A DNA stretch of 64,000 nucleotides from Boswellia sacra. Taxonomy: Eukaryota > Streptophyta > Magnoliopsida > Sapindales > Burseraceae. Below are positions 1 to 11,383 of the stretch, in pieces. A program made the translations under genes and the position numbers. Position 1 is the first letter of the stretch, and every line of letters begins with the position of its first letter. The notes beneath the pieces are model-generated. The model ran no database searches. It saw only the letters and a list, made by a program, of their open reading frames with translations, and was not told where the DNA came from. The stretch covers positions 62,001 through 126,000 of the forward strand of contig SNVD02002414.1 in the NCBI GenBank assembly GCA_013180625.2, given 5' to 3'.

Positions 1-115
1 TGCTACCATTCAAAGATTATCATATTAAAGCAAAATTAAGACATATCCAACATGCCTAATTCTCTTCTAATTATGCAAAATCTATCTTGACTAAGGGGTT
101 TAGTAAATATATCGG

Positions 116-592
116 CTAATTGTTTATCGGTGGGAATAATTCTAAAGAAATATTACCTTTTTGCACATGATCTCTAATAAAATGATGTCTAATCTCTATA
201 TGCTTAGTCCTAGAGTGTTGTATGAGATTTTTTGAAATGTTGATGGCACTTGTATTGTCACATTTGATGGGAATATGATCAAATACCACACCATAATCTT
301 TTAAATTTTGTTTCATCCAAAGAGATTGTGCACAACAACTTCCTACTGCAATATACTCGGCTTCCGCGGTTGATAAGGCAACAGAATTTTGTTTTCTACT
401 AAACCATGAGACTAATACATGTCCTAGAAAATGGCAAGAACCAATAGTGCTCTTTCTATCAAGAAGACTTCCAGCAAAGTCCGCATCAGAATAACTAATT
501 AGATCAAAATTATCACACTTAGGATACCAAAGACCTAGATTTATGGTTCCAAGAAGATATCTAAATATCCTTTTGACAGCCTTAAGGTGAGA
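116..592 (-). pseudogene. copia A1 RNase H domain
   Basis: This is the C-terminal RNase H of the copia polyprotein. Recognisable pieces are the SDADFAG-like acidic motif followed by DRKST, the TAEAEYIA block, and CDNTSAI near the end with the HSRTKHIEIRHHF tail typical of copia elements. An in-frame TAA separates it from the RT ORF at the position where copia proteins normally have Glu before SHL, so translation would stop before this domain. Known role of the family: degrading RNA in the RNA-DNA hybrid during reverse transcription. The remaining bases to position 1 are 3' untranslated element sequence. Confidence 0.85.
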
Positions 593-1494
593 TTACTTTG
601 GACAAGATTGAAATCTAGCACACATACACACACTAAACATAATATCAGGTATACTAGTAGTTAAATACAAAAGAGAGCCAATCATACCTCGATATTTTGT
701 TACCTCAACATCTTTTCCTTTCTCATCTTTGTCAAGCTTGGTTAATGTACCCATAGGTGTGTTATATGTCCTTGAATTATCCATGCCAAACTTCTTGAGA
801 AGATCTCTTGTGTATTTAGCTTGATTAATGAAGATCCCATCTATTGATTGCTTGATTTGAAGTCCAAGGAAGAAATTTAATTCTCCCATTAAGCTCATTT
901 CAAATTCTTGTTGCATGCACTTGGAAAATTCCTCACACATAGAGACATTAGTAGCACCAAATATAATATCATCAACATAGATTTGAACAATTAATAAATC
1001 ATCATTTTTTGTTTAACAAAAAGAGTAGTATCAACTTTTTTCATTTCGAAACCATTATCAATGAGAAATTTGCTCAATCTATCATACCATGCTCTTGGTG
1101 CTTGTTTCAAGCCATAAAGTGCCTTTTTGAGTTTGAAAACATGGTTTGGAAAATCATGATTTTGAAAACCAAGAGGTTGCTCTACATATACTTCCTCCAT
1201 AATGTAACCATTTAAAAATGCACTTTTGACATCCATTTGATATAATGTAAAATTTTTATAACATGTAAATGCACACAACATTCTAATTGATTCTAATCTA
1301 GCAAGTGCAAAGGTTTCCTCATAATTAATACCTTCTTCTTGATTGTATCCTTGAGCAACAAGTCTAGCTTTGTTTCTAATAATGGTGCCATTTTCATCTA
1401 CTTTATTTCTATAAATCCATTTAGTGCCTATAATAGAATGATTTTTAGGTCTAGGGACTAATTCCCAAACTTGATTTCTCTCAAATTGATTCAA
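593..1494 (-). pseudogene. copia A1 reverse transcriptase
   Basis: This is a copia-type RT (RVT_2). The first ORF (1494-991) holds the GTKWIYRNK entry, the YQMDVKSAFLNG motif with a catalytic Asp, and LKKALYGLKQAPRAWY. The second (940-593) holds GELNFFLGLQ, IDGIFINQ and the MIGSLLYLT block. The catalytic YVDD is present in the DNA near 975-985 but lies in the join between the two ORFs, where a frameshift around 985-1015 breaks the frame. The downstream ORF ends at a TAA just before the conserved SHL block. Apart from these lesions the domain is well preserved, so decay is recent or mild. Confidence 0.9.
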
Positions 1495-1500
1495 TTCTTC

Positions 1501-1955
1501 TTACATAGCCAAAATCCAACTTTCGTCATTTTCGGCTTCTTTAAAAGATTTTGGTTCAAATCTAGAGACAAAAGCAAAATGATTATAAAAATTCTTAAAA
1601 GAAGATCTAGTTTTCATACCTTGTGATGGTACACCAATAATGAAATCTTTAGGGTGAGCTTTTGCATACCTCCAGTCCTTTGGTAATTCTTGGGAAGAAT
1701 CATTTACTTCCTCAAGCTTTTCTTGTTGAAGTTGTAATTCATCTTGGCTCTTTTCATCAAGCATTGATTCCTTGATTTGCCTTTCTACCTCAACAATATC
1801 ATCATCAATATTACCATGTCCGATTACCCTTCCTTTGACATTATCACCGAAGGTCATATATCCTCCTTTCTTCATGATTAATCTTGAGAACTTGGAGGCA
1901 TCTTCGGTCATATGCCTTGAGCATCCACTATCTAAGTACCACTTGTGTTTGCCAC
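1501..1955 (-). pseudogene. copia A1 protease remnant fused to integrase-RT linker
   Basis: The minus strand shows the protease start KWYLDSGCSRHM with the catalytic DSG triad (about 1910-1955), then the start of the domain through KKGGYMTFGD. It then jumps straight into an acidic linker (IVEVERQIKESM) that in related elements follows integrase, and on to the HPKDFIIG block preceding RT. GAG-pre-integrase and the whole integrase core are therefore deleted. A TAA replaces a codon just before NQFERN, splitting it from RT. The protease normally matures the gag-pol polyprotein. Confidence 0.8.
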
Positions 1956-2059
1956 TCCTTTGTCTCTACAATCAACATTCAAGGAGTAACTTTTTGGTAC
2001 CCAAAAGTTCTTGGGTCCTTGGGGGTTAGTTATGATACTTTTTGGAACCCATATTTGTT

Positions 2060-3337
2060 TCAAATTAGGATTTCTCTTAATGTAGCAAGAATGCACTTTG
2101 TGTCCTTTTCTTCCACAATAAGTACATGAATGATTAGGATTATTCCTAGAAGATGCATGAGCAAAATAATTTTAAAATACTTTTGATTTTTATGAGTTTT
2201 ATATCCTAACCCTCTTTTATCAAAAACACACCTTTGGTTTTGTAACATAGAATTCAAATTTTTTGTGCTTTTTGTAAAACTATCAACAATATTTCTTAAG
2301 TCATTATTTTCTTTTTTCAAAATAACATTTTCTTTCTCTAATTTATCAAAATCCTTTTGTTTTAAAATCTCATTTTCAGTTTTTAAAAAATGTATTTGAC
2401 TTTCCAAACTTTCAAAATCTTTTTGCTTTAAAATTTCATTTTCATTTTCTAAAGCTTCATTTATTTCCACCAACTCTTCTAATTGAGATAACATGATTTT
2501 TGACTTCTTTTTGAAAGCATTGATTTTTGAATTTTGCTTATCAACTTGCACATGTAAATTTTGGAATGCTTCAAGTAATTCATCATATGAAAGCTTAGGA
2601 TCATAGTTTAGAATACTTACCTCATCTTCACTTAAAGCCATGAAGCACATGTTTGTCACTTCACAATCTTCTTCTTCATTCTCCTTCAAGATGATTTCAT
2701 GAGTTATGAGAGAACCCATAAGTTCTTCTAATGGTAGTTTGGTGAGGTCATTTGCTTCTTGAATTGTTGTCACCTTTGGCTCCCAAGATTTTGGTAGACA
2801 TCTAAGAATCTTACTCACCATTTCAACATTAGAATAAGATTTACCAAGAGATTTCAAACTATTAATAATATCCGTAAATCTAGTAAATATTTCAGAAATT
2901 GATTCATCCGTTTTCATCTTAAAAAGCTCATAACTATGAACTAGCATACTAATTTTAGATTCTTTAACTTGATTAGTTCCATCATGAGTTACTTCAAGTG
3001 CGTGCCATATTTCTTGTGCCGTAGAACAAGTAGATATTCTATTAAACTCATTTCTATCTAGAGCATAATATAACACATTCATAGCTTTAGCATTCAAACT
3101 CAATTTCTTTTTATCATCTTCACTAAACTCTTTAGGTTCTTTAAGCATGCATTCCCTATTTTCAATTTTGGTAGGAACAAAAGGTCCTTCCAAAACAATA
3201 GACCACAAATCATAATCAAAAGATTTCAAGAAAATACTCATTCTAGTTTTCCAACAAGAGTAATCACTTCCATTAAAAAATGGAGGTCTAGAGATAGAAA
3301 GTCCCTCAACATATGAAGTTGAATTAAAAGTTGCCAT
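2060..3337 (-). pseudogene. copia A1 gag
   Basis: Copia gag (UBN2/DUF4219 type) starting MATFNSTSYVEG, with the PPFFNGSDYSCWKTRM block at residues about 18-35. A long heptad-like coiled coil rich in Leu/Glu/Lys (about residues 270-355) follows, then one CCHC knuckle (CTYCGRKGHKVHSC) near 2090-2135. A frameshift in an AT run near 2165-2175 puts that knuckle in another frame. Compared with copy A2, about 330 bp are missing around residue 220, including a first, upstream Cys-rich knuckle segment. The start is 54 bp below the primer site, which fits. Gag forms the virus-like particle. Confidence 0.88.
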
Positions 3338-3377
3338 AGCTCAAAATCGGTTAAGATTTAAAAAAATGAGCAACCTT

Positions 3378-3389
3378 GCTCTGATACCA
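3378..3389 (-). other. primer binding site, copia A1
   Basis: On the minus strand this reads TGGTATCAGAGC, the complement of the 3' end of plant initiator tRNA-Met, two bases inside the LTR end. It fixes the element's orientation and the inner LTR boundary. Confidence 0.95.
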
Positions 3390-3708
3390 CTTGTTGACCC
3401 AGGTATGGCAACCCAAGAGGGGGGGTGAATTGAGTTTTTATTTATAAAAACGGATTTAGAAAACTTTTCTTGAAAGATCAAAATTATTTAAATCTTTCTT
3501 TAAGAACAAAGGTGAAGAAGATGAAAATAGAATGCAATCAAGAGAATGGCAATAAAGAACAATCACAAGTGCAAGTAAATGTAAAGAGGATAGGGATAGA
3601 GAGAGTGCAAACTCGATTTACGTGGTTCGGCAAACCTTGCCTACGTCCACGGGCTCCTAGCTCCACGAGCTAAGCTTTCCACTAAGTTGTAGAAATCTTT
3701 ACAACTTG

Positions 3709-3940
3709 CTTGATGAACAACCTCACCAAGACTTTTTCCTTCAACCCTTGATAACACCACACCAAGAGTTCTTCTTGATGAACAACCTCACCAAGGCAAC
3801 TTCCTTCAACTCTTGATAACACCACACCAAGAGTTCTTCTTGATGAACAACCTCACCAAGGCAACTTCCTTCAACTCTTGATAACACCACACCAAGAGTT
3901 CTTCTTGATGAACAAACTCACCAAGGAAAGAGTTCTCTCA
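3709..3940. repeat. 65-bp LTR minisatellite, three full units plus a partial
   Basis: Units start CTTGATGAACAACC at 3709, 3774, 3839 and 3904, exactly 65 bp apart; the last is truncated. The same array has six units in the 3' LTR and two in the 5' LTR of copy A2. Confidence 0.95.
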
Positions 3941-4137
3941 AGGATAACTTTTATCCTTTACAAGAAGATCTCACTCTCACCACAATACAAGAACAAAGTA
4001 AATTTTTACAACAAAAGTATAACTCTCTTCAAATAGTAGATAAAGAATATAAAAGCTCTCTAGACTTGATATTTCTCTTATTTTTTTGCTTGATAAAATG
4101 CTTTTCTTCACTTGCTGAATGCATGGGAGAAGGGCTC

Positions 4138-4147
4138 CTTTTATAGG
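4138..4147 (-). promoter_or_regulatory. LTR TATA box, copia A1
   Basis: The minus strand reads CTATAAAAGGAGCC, a good plant TATA box about 740 bp upstream of the inner LTR end. It is conserved in both LTRs of A2. It probably marks the U3/R boundary. Confidence 0.65.
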
Positions 4148-5157
4148 TAAATGAGATGAACTTAATCAAGTGAAGACACCATCTCCAAATTTTCTGCCCA
4201 CCATAAAAACCGTAATCATGTCTACCCATTTTTTTCAATGTTCCATTTGAAATTTGAAAATATACAAAACATAAAAGATCTGCACAATTGAATATTCTTT
4301 CCAACGCATCAAGAAAAAAGTCATTTGGATATCGGTAGCTTAAGATATGGCCAAAACACCATTTAGTGCTCATGTGACTTGATTTTTTTTCCATATGTCA
4401 GTGCACCGACTTGCATGTGTATTATGTCGGCCTTCTGTTTGAAATTTGAATTTCTTCAAAGAATTTGAAATCTTCTCAATTGAATCATATTTCCAATGCC
4501 ATAAGAATCAAATCATTTGAATATCTCTAACTCAAGATATAGACAAAATATCATTCGGTGCTTAACTGAGTTGATTTTTCTTCTCTGTGTCAGTCCACCG
4601 AATTTCATGTCAATTATGTTGGCCTTATGTTTGAAATTTGAATTTATTCAAAACATACGAAATGTGATTCATTAAGTCCTCTTTCCAATTCCATAAGAAT
4701 CAAGTCATTTTCGTTTTTCTAGCTCAAGATATGTCTAAAAGAGTATTCAGTGCTCATGTCAGCTGCTTCCATTTGTCTTTTAACTTGCATGATGATTTGG
4801 ACAACCTTACACTTGAAATTTGCATTTATTTAAAACATATGAAATGTTATAAATTGAGTAAGCTTTCCAAAGGCTTAAGAATCACATTATTTGGACATTT
4901 GTAGAGAAATATATGACCAATTGATTGAATATTGCTCATGTGTCACATTCCTTGAATCAAACCTTATTCTTAAAATTTGGTGCCTTTAACTTGTAGTCTT
5001 CTCCTTAGCTTCAACACTTCATTTTAATAAGCTTCTTCTTGATATTACAATTATTTCAATGATCTTACTCTTGCACATAAATAAACATGTTAGTAAATCT
5101 CAATTAATCAATGTGTATTGTTATCATCAAAATTATCATGTAGCCTTAGGGCTAACA

Positions 5158-6110
5158 GTCTTTAGTTGTCAGAAATGGGTATTTCTGAGGGTTTAATATA
5201 TTCAGTGAGGATATTTAGCCCTCGCAAATAGGCCATTTTGTTGTAGTGTATCAAATTAGGTAGAATTGTAATGATTTTAGTTTATGGCTTTAATTATAAT
5301 TGTTTATGAATTTATATATATACTATGATTAGAAATTGGAAGATTGTATGATGCTATGAAGTGGTGATGAACTCACATTAACGGTGAGGGACCATCACTT
5401 AGAATAATTAAGTATATGTGTGAATATGCATATGGAGGCTTGATAACCATTGAATAGACTCACATATGGTGGTGAGGAATTCATTTTTTATCGAGTCTTG
5501 AATTAAATGCTTACATTTGAATGCTATGAACATGATGAATTGAATGAATAAGATATATGAAGTGTTTAGAAGTAGAATTACATTATTTATTGTTGAATAA
5601 CAAAGATTGATGTAATCCTCTTCCCATTCCCCCATGTATGAAAGGAAATGTAAATTTATTCTCCTCATCTCTTTCTTTATATGAATATACAATTTTTTTG
5701 ATTAAAATCACCTGACTTGTCTTAAAAAAGATAAAATGAACAATGTCTGCATAAAACAACCAACTTAAGTGGATTGTATAATAAATGCAAGCTATTTTTG
5801 TTTGGTATACACTAGTGGAGGCTAGATTTACATCTGGGTGGGTCAAAGGCTCATATCTAACTTTTCGAGCCCATCTCTGAAGGGATGAAGGTAGTTTAGG
5901 TCTCGAAGCAAGGGATTAGATTACTATCACCCATTTTCTCAACAGAAAATTAGGTGGGGACTTCATTCTCTAGGCATGCCCATGGCTTGTTTATGTTGCC
6001 TTAAGTCCCAAAAGAGGCTTTGACATAGTGTCATGGTCGCAAATACTCTGAAGGTATGAAAACCTCATTCGTAGCCACAATTAATAGGCTTCCACTAGTT
6101 TTTACTATTG
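5158..6110 (+). repeat. TAT-like LTR fragment (U5-like), plus orientation
   Basis: AT-rich sequence without a credible ORF. Its reverse complement aligns by eye with 58841-59460 and more weakly with 25450-25900 (shared blocks around GACCTAAACTA, CCAGCCTCAACTAG-like and GAAGAGGATTA). At 25.45 kb the block sits just outside a primer site, so I read it as LTR U5. Here it points plus, opposite to the gypsy pol beside it, and leads into the antisense ORF at 6195. I could not place its outer end; copia A1 interrupts it at 5157. Confidence 0.5.
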
Positions 6111-6194
6111 TATGCAGGTAAGCCTGCCTCAGCCATAGTTTGTAGATCTACAAATTCATATTTGACTTTCTTTCTCCCTCATTCGCTCCAAGCA

Positions 6195-7251
6195 TGTCTA
6201 AGACAAGTTGGAAGGTTCTCCAAGCCACTCTAAAGTCCCTGGATGATCAAGAATGGTTTCTTCTCTAGCCAAGTGGGCTTTTTGGGTGGAAATTCATTCG
6301 CCAGGTAAAACTCAATACCCATTTTCTCAATGCTACATCTTCTTTTTAAAGCACTTGTGATCACATCTTTCATTTCAACTACCAAGAGTTATGTCCACTG
6401 TAAGAGAAGTTTAGTGCCATATCAGAACTCCGTTTTGCCAGTATAGAAGACATCATATTGCCTCTTTTGTCACTACTTTTTGTGAGAGACATGGCCCACT
6501 TCTTTCACCTTCTTGAAGCTGTAATGGGTACTCATGTCACCAACAGTAGGGTGAATTTGCCTTTTTTCATTCCCCTCATGACTACTACCAACAAAGGCTC
6601 TTTCTTCTAGCTTTGCATTCTATGGTTTGGTCACGGAAGACGATGCAGAAGACGCTCATCTAGTGACTCTCATTCCACAAATGAAGATGTTAGTGCCATT
6701 GATCTTAGTTGAGACCTTACATAGGTAAGATAATTTTTGGTTTGGACAAAATTAAGCTTTCTCTGGTAGCCCACTGTTACTCCACATATTTTTGTAGTTT
6801 CTCTTCTTAATAAATTCATCCAATATACTAGTTTGTGCCATATGGTTCGAACTTCATTTTTGACATTAAGAACTTCCCCTTCCTTCTTTAGATTTGGTTA
6901 TAAGAAAAGCTGGCCATCCTAGCCCCTCTTGAAGTTAATTGGGCACGGTATGGGCCAATAAACCACCAGGCTAAAAGGTTTTATTAACAACGATCATGGA
7001 TTGATTGGTTGTACTTTATTTTTGACACTATGATCCGTTAGACTTGTCCTTCGTGGCGTCCACAACATGTGATCATCATAACATACACCACCTGTGTTCC
7101 TCTTACGGGCTTAATTCATAGTCCCTTCTATGCCCCTTCCTGGTTATGTCATAAATATGGCTTCAAAAAAAGGATCATAACTAGGGTACCTACATTAGGT
7201 CCTAGACCATTGATAACATGCTTTCTCTCCATCGTGAATGAGACTTGGTGA
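6195..7251 (+). pseudogene. antisense extra ORF of the TAT-like element (DUF7745/plant-mobile-domain-like)
   Basis: From the ATG at 6195 one frame runs for about 130 codons with a few stops. It reads SWKVLQATLKSLDDQEW, then HIFHFNYQELCPL followed by EKFSAI, resembling the F-F-x-F-x-E-L-C-P-T-x-E-E-F block of plant mobile-domain and DUF7745 proteins. Further on, 7069-7251 carries WLCHKYGFKKR and PTLGPRPLITCFLS, like the RQFG-Q-IP end of that domain. The gypsy pol is on the other strand and ends at 7678, so this gene is antisense and downstream of pol, where TAT elements are known to carry an antisense ORF. The function is unknown. The family assignment is from memory of the motifs. Confidence 0.6.
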
Positions 7252-7677
7252 AAGTGCACCATTGAATGGGACTTGCCCATTTTATGGCGACATTGCCACT
7301 GATGATCAGTATAAGGCGTGGGTTATTTCTCAAGTTGCTTCTTCTCATTTTTATTAGCATGATTCATATGGTTCTATGAGATTCAACAGCAAGCAACCAG
7401 GGAACTGATGCATTTTAAATTTCTCCATCTTTATATTAAATGCCTTTTCTGTAATGGATTGAAAGCATAATGAAATCAAGTTTCACAACATATTTGTTTC
7501 CAATAAATTCGTTAATTTATTAATGAAGACATATCTGCTATGAACATGATGTGTACATGAAACAACTTTTATCACTAACTAGCCTTTGGCGAGTTTTTCG
7601 GTTAATTATTTTTCCTCTTTGTGTTCATCAGTGTCCGTTACTCTCTATCTCACAATGTTTGCTCCTCTCTCTTTTTC

Positions 7678-8900
7678 TTACACAAAATACTTCTTTAGCT
7701 TGTCCATGTTGATAGTTTCATAAACCTCATTGCCATCGATGTGTGCTATCTTGACTGTCTCATTCGAGAACACCTTCTTCACTAGTTATGAACCCTCCCA
7801 ATTTGGTATAAACTTCCCTTTGGATCAAATGCTAAGGCTCTGGCTTGCATGAATGCTAGGTCTCCTTCATGAAGTTTCCTTTGTTTCACCTTTTTTGTTA
7901 AAGCTTGGTACCATCCTTTTTTGATAAAGCTGCATGCCACACAAGGCATTCATTTGTTTTTCATCCATCAGTGGCAACTACTAATATCTACTCTAAACCC
8001 ATGAGTCTTTTGAAATCTTAGCTTTGATTAAGACATGCGATGAGTGAATTTCTAGCTCAATTGTAAGTACAACCTCCATGCTATATACCAGCAAGAATAG
8101 CGTGACTCTAATAGAACTCTGAGCCATTGTTTGATATCCCCAAAGCGGCATTGCTAACTTTTTGACCCAATTCTTTCCAATTTTTATCGTTTTGGCTAGC
8201 ATTTTCTTCACACTCTTATTAGCCGCTTTTACTGCACCATTGGCTTGTAGCCTATATGGTGAAGATTTATGATGTTTGATTTTGTATCATTGGAGCAAAC
8301 CCCTTGTTTTTGCCAAAAGTTGGACACTATTGTCTGTGACCATATGGTATGGGACCCCAAATCTACATATAATGTTTCTCTCGATAATTCTCACCATTTG
8401 GTTGGCCCAACTGTATTGAAAGATTCAGCTTCTACCTATTTTGAGAAGTAATCATTGGCCGCTATCATATACCCACGGCTATTGGAAGCTCCTGGCTTTC
8501 TTTCACTAATAATGTCAATACCTCATGTGTCTAAAGGCTAAGAAGATGACATTGGTTGAAATTCCTTAGAGGTTGATGCATTAGATCTCCATGGATTTGG
8601 CATTTGTGGCAGGCTTTTACGAATTTGATGCAATTTGTCTCCATAGTCTCCCAGTAATGTCCTTGCCTTATGATTTGTTTGCCAAACCCAATCTATTCAT
8701 GTGCGGCCCACAAACTCCACCATGTGCCTCCTTCACAATCTTTTGGCTTCTCATTGGTTCACACATCTTACCTGCACACCATCTACCATCATTTTATACA
8801 TGACACCCTCTTGGCAAGTGAACTATTGTGCCAATCTTCGTAAGGTTGTTCGATCTCTTTCGCTAGTCTCTTCTAGGAAGGCACCTTTCTCAAGAGGTTT
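7678..8900 (-). pseudogene. gypsy (TAT-like) integrase
   Basis: The minus strand shows, in shifting frames, a CHKCQIHGD zinc-finger end, the start of the catalytic core (GIDIISERKPGASNSRGY, then NDYFSK and VEAESFNTVG), a degraded second-Asp region, and a C-terminal block ending KIAHIDGNEVYETINMDKL and KKYFV with a stop at 7678. These match the order H2C2, core, and chromatin-distal C-terminal domain of gypsy integrases. Several stops and at least four frame changes make it dead. The intact role would be inserting cDNA into the genome. Confidence 0.75.
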
Positions 8901-9066
8901 TTGGATATCATATAACCATGGCCTTTCATTTTCCCCCAATTCTAGCACTTGCTCTCCCCTATAGCATGCATGTTGCAACTATATTACTATCAATGGTTTA
9001 GTCTTCATCTCCTCTGAGCCTTCCCATACAGCTATTAATCTAGCTAAGTCATATGCTTACTGGTTC

Positions 9067-9963
9067 TCATCTCAAATCACGTGATTGAACACACATTTCT
9101 TTAATCAGCTCATTCAATTTCTTCAGATATTCTAGGTAAGGCTTTAGTTTTTCCTCCTTGACAACCCGTTCTTTCTTGACCTGAAAAATCACCAACTGCG
9201 AATCTCCCACAATTTCAAAGTTTTCTACTCTTAGGGTGATGAGAGCTCCTAATCCAAATTTGCATGCTTCGTATTCAACAGTATCATTTGTGCCCTTGAA
9301 CCTCAATCTCTTGACTAGAGGAAGCACTTTTCCATTAGGCAATATAAGGATCACTCTTATTCTAACCCCATTCTTGTTTGCTAAGCCGTCAAAATATTTT
9401 TGCCATCCCATCACTGCATTTACCCTCAAGTGTTCATATGGGAACTCAGCCATAATTCTACCATTTATGACTTTCTTTGTGACATATTTGATCACAAATT
9501 TTGACAATTGTACTAGCCACTTTGCCAACTTCCTAACTGATGAGGAGGACTCGTACAAATACTTTATCAGACCAATCTTAGGGACTACTTGTATTTTCTA
9601 GGACTGGGAGTAGTGACGTAATTTTTTGAGGCCCACACCATGGTTATACACATCTACTCGGTCTGGCTATATTTGACCTCGTAAGGAACCAACTTCTTAC
9701 TCAAGTAGTAAACTTTGTGCTCTACATTCCTTTCGTCTGCTTGAGCCCACATGGCACTAACTGCCTCTTCTTTAAGTGCCATAAATAAAATCAAACAAAT
9801 GCTTGGTTAAGAGGTCTCAATACAGGCAGTCTCACCAAGTATTCTTTAATTTTGACAAAGGTGGCTTGGCATTAGTCATTCCAACTTATTTGTTAATCTT
9901 TCTCAATAACTTGAATATTGGTGTGTATACTACAGTCAACTTAGCAATGAACCTGCTCATGTA
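9067..9963 (-). pseudogene. gypsy (TAT-like) RNase H region
   Basis: The ORF 9558-9067 contains KWLVQLSKFVIKY, WQKYFDGLANKNG and NDTVEYEACKFGL, then GDSQLVIFQV. This is the plant RVT_3 RNase H pattern D-G, E-Y-E-A, G-D-S typical of TAT-like elements. Upstream (9560-9963) is broken RT-connection sequence, with SRFIAKLT-like residues in frame across the solo LTR at 9964: pol reads from 11384 straight into 9963 if the solo LTR and one ATGTA are removed. Confidence 0.8.
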
Positions 9964-11378
9964 TGATGCGTTCGAAACTAGCAAGTATACTAGTCGCACA
10001 AGTAATAAAGTGATAAGTAAGATATCGTTCCCACGAGGATTGATTCTAATTGAATTTGTTATTTTATAGCCACAACAGAACTAAATGGGGGTTTTGTTGG
10101 TTGATTAACTAGATGAAAAACTGAATGCGGTAATTAATGAATAACACAATGCAAACTTAATTGAATGGGAATTAATCAATGATAGAAATCTGGTTAAGGG
10201 ATTATTCTCCACCACAAGATATGGATTTGCGAATTAATCGTAGAATTGTCATCCAATTACACCATTGAAATTATCAACCGTAGATAACAATAAGCTCTGT
10301 TATCCCAATCTTTCCTTACTTTGTTGTTAAATAAAACAGGCTCTTTATTTAATCTCTATCCATTAAACAACCTAGAACAAGCTCTCTAAATTTAATTCAA
10401 TGGATGCATTACGAAAAGAAAGACAGGTTGATCTAAGCAATAAACACACAAGCTCGGATTATTTAACTTAGGTTATATTCTCCAATTGCAATCTCTGATC
10501 ACAATTTTGCTATTAATGATTAGAAATTCAAGACAATTACGGATCAAGATTTCTAATCTAGCAATAGACAATATCCAGATTATATTCAGTTGGCCACCCA
10601 AATACAATCAGCAAGTAATCATAAGCATTAAACATGGGAAAATACAAGCAACTTCAATTAGAGAATTGGATAATAATTTCTTGCACAATCAACTTGCAAA
10701 CACCATATCAAGGGCTTTGAAATCACCCTCAACCAAGTCAGATTTAGTTACACATATTCAGACACAATACAAATACAATACAATACATAGCAATTCCAGA
10801 AAATGAAAGGGAAATGAAAAACTTAGCAAATCTGATGAAATCTCTTAGGATTTGTAGTTCTTCCTCTTTCCAAGCCTTCAATCTCCTTCAAGAACTCTAA
10901 GAGATGAGAGAAATCCAAAGATGCAGCCTCCTCCACGTTCTCCCCTCTTCAAGTTATCAAAATAAAACCCTAAAATGTGTTTAAATACTCTGCTACAGTA
11001 ACCTGCTACAGTGCCCGTATTATACATGCTACAGTGATTTGTGGAATTATATTTCTACACTTCTCACACTGTTTTGATTATAACTTTTGGTACACTGAAT
11101 GGATTCATAAACCGTAAATTTCTCCAGAAAATAGACTTCGAGAGCTTTCCAACGGTATATAATATGTCATCGGGTTCATTGTATATCAATACAATTAAAT
11201 CCGAGAAGATGGTTGACTAGCAGAGGTGAAAATGAAGGGTTTTGCTCCATTTTTGTGCAAGTTACTCCAAAACTCCTCCAAACATCAAAACCGCACAAAA
11301 ACATAAAAATACCAAGGAATATAGTAAAGAAACATAGACGAATTGATATGAAAGTAATATATAAATAAACACCTATCA
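9964..11378 (-). repeat. solo LTR (1415 bp), family S copy 1
   Basis: Plus-strand ends are TGATGCGTTCG and CACCTATCA, so on the minus strand it runs TGATAGGTG to CGCATCA. It is flanked by a perfect 5-bp duplication ATGTA (9959-9963 and 11379-11383). No internal domain is attached on either side: the flanks are the two halves of gypsy pol. The same sequence is at 60873-62284 in the opposite orientation. Its U5-like end (CTCGTGGGAACGATATC) resembles Ty3/gypsy LTRs of the Athila/TAT group. It arose by LTR-LTR recombination after insertion. Confidence 0.93.
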
Positions 11379-11383
11379 ATGTA

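Larger units (their letters stand above)
1..5157 (-). mobile_element. Ty1/copia LTR retrotransposon, family A copy 1 (A1), 3' end outside window
   Basis: Read on the minus strand, this is a copia element: 5' LTR (3392-5157), primer site, gag, a short protease piece, RT and RNase H, running off the left edge. The order PR-(IN)-RT-RH is the copia order. Integrase is missing: sequence just after the protease joins directly to the integrase-RT linker near 1800-1860. The base after the LTR starts GTCTT (5158-5162); the matching target duplication would lie left of the window. Copy A2 at 44497-50738 belongs to the same family and shows the parts A1 has lost. A1 is non-autonomous. Confidence 0.93.
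3392..5157 (-). repeat. 5' LTR of copia A1 (1766 bp)
   Basis: Begins TGTTGACCCAGG and ends GGGCTAACA on the plus strand (TG...CA). Near-identical termini recur at 44497 and at 49063-50738 in copy A2, which proves it is an LTR. It contains a 65-bp minisatellite (3709-3940) and a TATA box, plus a stretch (about 4200-4960) of several diverged copies of a segment reading GTGCTCATGTCAG with GAAATTTGAATTT at roughly 180-bp spacing. No ORF here is credible. Confidence 0.93.

Noticed and set aside
4029..4394. 121-residue minus ORF, with a partner at 45230-45577
   Set aside because: Lies in the LTR R/U5 region of family A; reading frames differ in the copies, so it is LTR sequence.
9236..9601. Plus-strand ORF of 121 residues
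   Set aside because: Antisense shadow of the gypsy RNase H ORF, which has recognisable motifs.
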